DNA from: an uncultured Prevotella sp.
GTDB lineage: Bacteria; Bacteroidota; Bacteroidia; Bacteroidales; Bacteroidaceae
Reading direction: 5' to 3'
DNA length: 7,251 bases
NCBI GenBank assembly: GCA_900548745.1
Contig: URLQ01000142.1
Span: 1 to 7,251 of the forward strand
In this document: positions 6,392 to 7,251 of the stretch, in pieces
Layout of the letters: each line of letters opens with the position of its first letter
Numbering within the stretch: position 1 is the stretch's first letter
Translations under genes and position numbers: made by a program
The notes under the pieces: model-generated
The model's input: the letters and a program-made list of their open reading frames with translations, nothing else
Told to the model about the DNA's origin: nothing
Database searches by the model: none

Positions 6392-7251
6392 TTAGAATGA
6401 AACATTTACTCCGAATACATACAGACGGCTCTTTGGATAAGAAGCATAGTCTACACCTGGAGACATCGGAGATTTCTTGCTACTTGAGTCAACCTCTGGG
6501 TCATTACCTGAGTAGCCAGTAATTGTGAGCAGGTTGTAACCTGTGAAGTAGAAGCGAACGTTGTTCAGGAAGATATTCTTCAGCAACTTCTTAGGCAGGG
6601 TGTAACCTACGGTCAGGTTCTGCAGACGCAGGAATGAAGCACTCTCCACGAAGTAGTCTGTAAGATACATCTTGGTCACGAGTACAGGGTTGTAGATTGA
6701 AGCGTTTGCATTAAGCTCGTTCAAACGTGCGATAACGGCTGCCTCTCCACCCTCGTAGTACTGAGCCACGTTTGTAGGATTTGCCAAAGAAAGACCGTTT
6801 GCCGGGTCGATGCTTGAATAACGGTTCAGGAAGTCTGAGTTAAGGTTGTAGCCCTTACGTGTGTCGTGGAAGAAAGAAGAACCCATCTTTGTTCCGTTGA
6901 CAATCTTGTTGCCGAACTGATAGTTGAAGAATACAGAAGCGTCGAAGCCGTAGAATGTAGCGTTAAAGCCGAAACCGCCAGCCCAAGGAGCGATAGTGTT
7001 TCCGAGCTTCTCCTTTACTACATCACCATTCTCGTCAACCTTCAGCTTTGGAGAACCAGGCTGGAGAGAACCCATGATTGTAGAGCTCTTGTCGAGCAGA
7101 CCCTCACGGAGAGCCCACTTGCTGCCTGTCCATACGAGTTCACCATTAGGATTCTTCTCTGCGTCGTATGCTGTATAGTAGCCACGGAGTCTGTAACCCC
7201 ATACCTCGCCGAGAGAACCACCCTCTACGACACGGAAGTTCTGTGTAGTAG
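6392..7251 (-). CDS. susC: SusC/RagA-family TonB-dependent outer-membrane transporter, C-terminal part only
   Basis: The frame stays open to the window edge, so the 5' portion (signal peptide, carboxypeptidase-like domain, plug, most of the barrel) is missing. An internal ATG at 7073-7075 is not the start, because the reading continues upstream as VVEGGSLGEVWGYRL and YYTAYD. The 285 visible residues are the last beta-barrel strands of a SusC protein: APWAGGFGFNATFYGFDASV, FFNYQFGNKI, the FLRLQNLTVGYTLPKK motif, VRFYFTGYNLLTITGYSGNDPEV, and the terminal YPKSRLYVFGVNVSF. The final Phe is the usual outer-membrane barrel assembly signal. From family knowledge, full-length SusC proteins are about 1000 residues and import oligosaccharides into the periplasm using TonB energy, paired with SusD. 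As the first of the three minus-strand genes seen, it should carry the operon promoter, outside the window. Confidence 0.96.
   Translation of the reverse strand, partial: TTQNFRVVEGGSLGEVWGYRLRGYYTAYDAEKNPNGELVWTGSKWALREGLLDKSSTIMGSLQPGSPKLKVDENGDVVKEKLGNTIAPWAGGFGFNATFYGFDASVFFNYQFGNKIVNGTKMGSSFFHDTRKGYNLNSDFLNRYSSIDPANGLSLANPTNVAQYYEGGEAAVIARLNELNANASIYNPVLVTKMYLTDYFVESASFLRLQNLTVGYTLPKKLLKNIFLNNVRFYFTGYNLLTITGYSGNDPEVDSSSKKSPMSPGVDYASYPKSRLYVFGVNVSF

Noticed and set aside
7073..7075. ATG at this position as the start of a short 227-residue barrel protein
   Set aside because: The frame continues upstream to the window edge with SusC-like sequence and no stop, so this is an internal methionine of a truncated susC.

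Overview
The window looks like part of a polysaccharide utilization locus (PUL) from a Bacteroidales bacterium, most likely Prevotella or a close relative. The evidence is the adjacent susC-susD pair, lipoprotein signals of Bacteroidota type, mostly A/T-rich leaders, and a pectate lyase with a short C-terminal tail of the kind common on secreted Prevotella proteins. The species cannot be fixed from this sequence.

Layout. (1) 1-498, + strand: the 3' end of an OxyR-type LysR regulator with both peroxide-sensing cysteines. (2) 532-2373, - strand: a secreted PL1-family pectate lyase, convergent with oxyR across a 33-nt gap. (3) 2374-2776: a 403-nt non-coding region with four 14-bp tandem repeats close to the lyase start codon, a longer two-copy direct repeat, a weak promoter candidate and a good intrinsic terminator for the operon upstream. 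(4) 2777-4405, 4425-6368 and 6392-7251 (partial), all - strand: a susC-susD-surface lipoprotein operon with gaps of 23 and 19 nt. Transcription runs from high to low coordinates, so susC comes first and its promoter lies beyond base 7251.

How the parts work together (family knowledge plus inference): the PL1 enzyme cleaves homogalacturonan by beta-elimination outside the cell or at its surface. The third-gene lipoprotein, with two fibronectin-III-like domains and a DUF4957/DUF5123-like predicted beta-helix, probably helps hold pectic chains. SusD and the SusC TonB-dependent transporter then import the oligosaccharides. The lyase appears to be its own transcription unit, separated from the susCD operon by the terminator. 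OxyR is probably a chromosomal neighbour with no role in pectin use.

No wholly new system is apparent. The least explained part is the repeat-rich leader of the lyase gene; the C-terminal half of the third-gene lipoprotein comes next.
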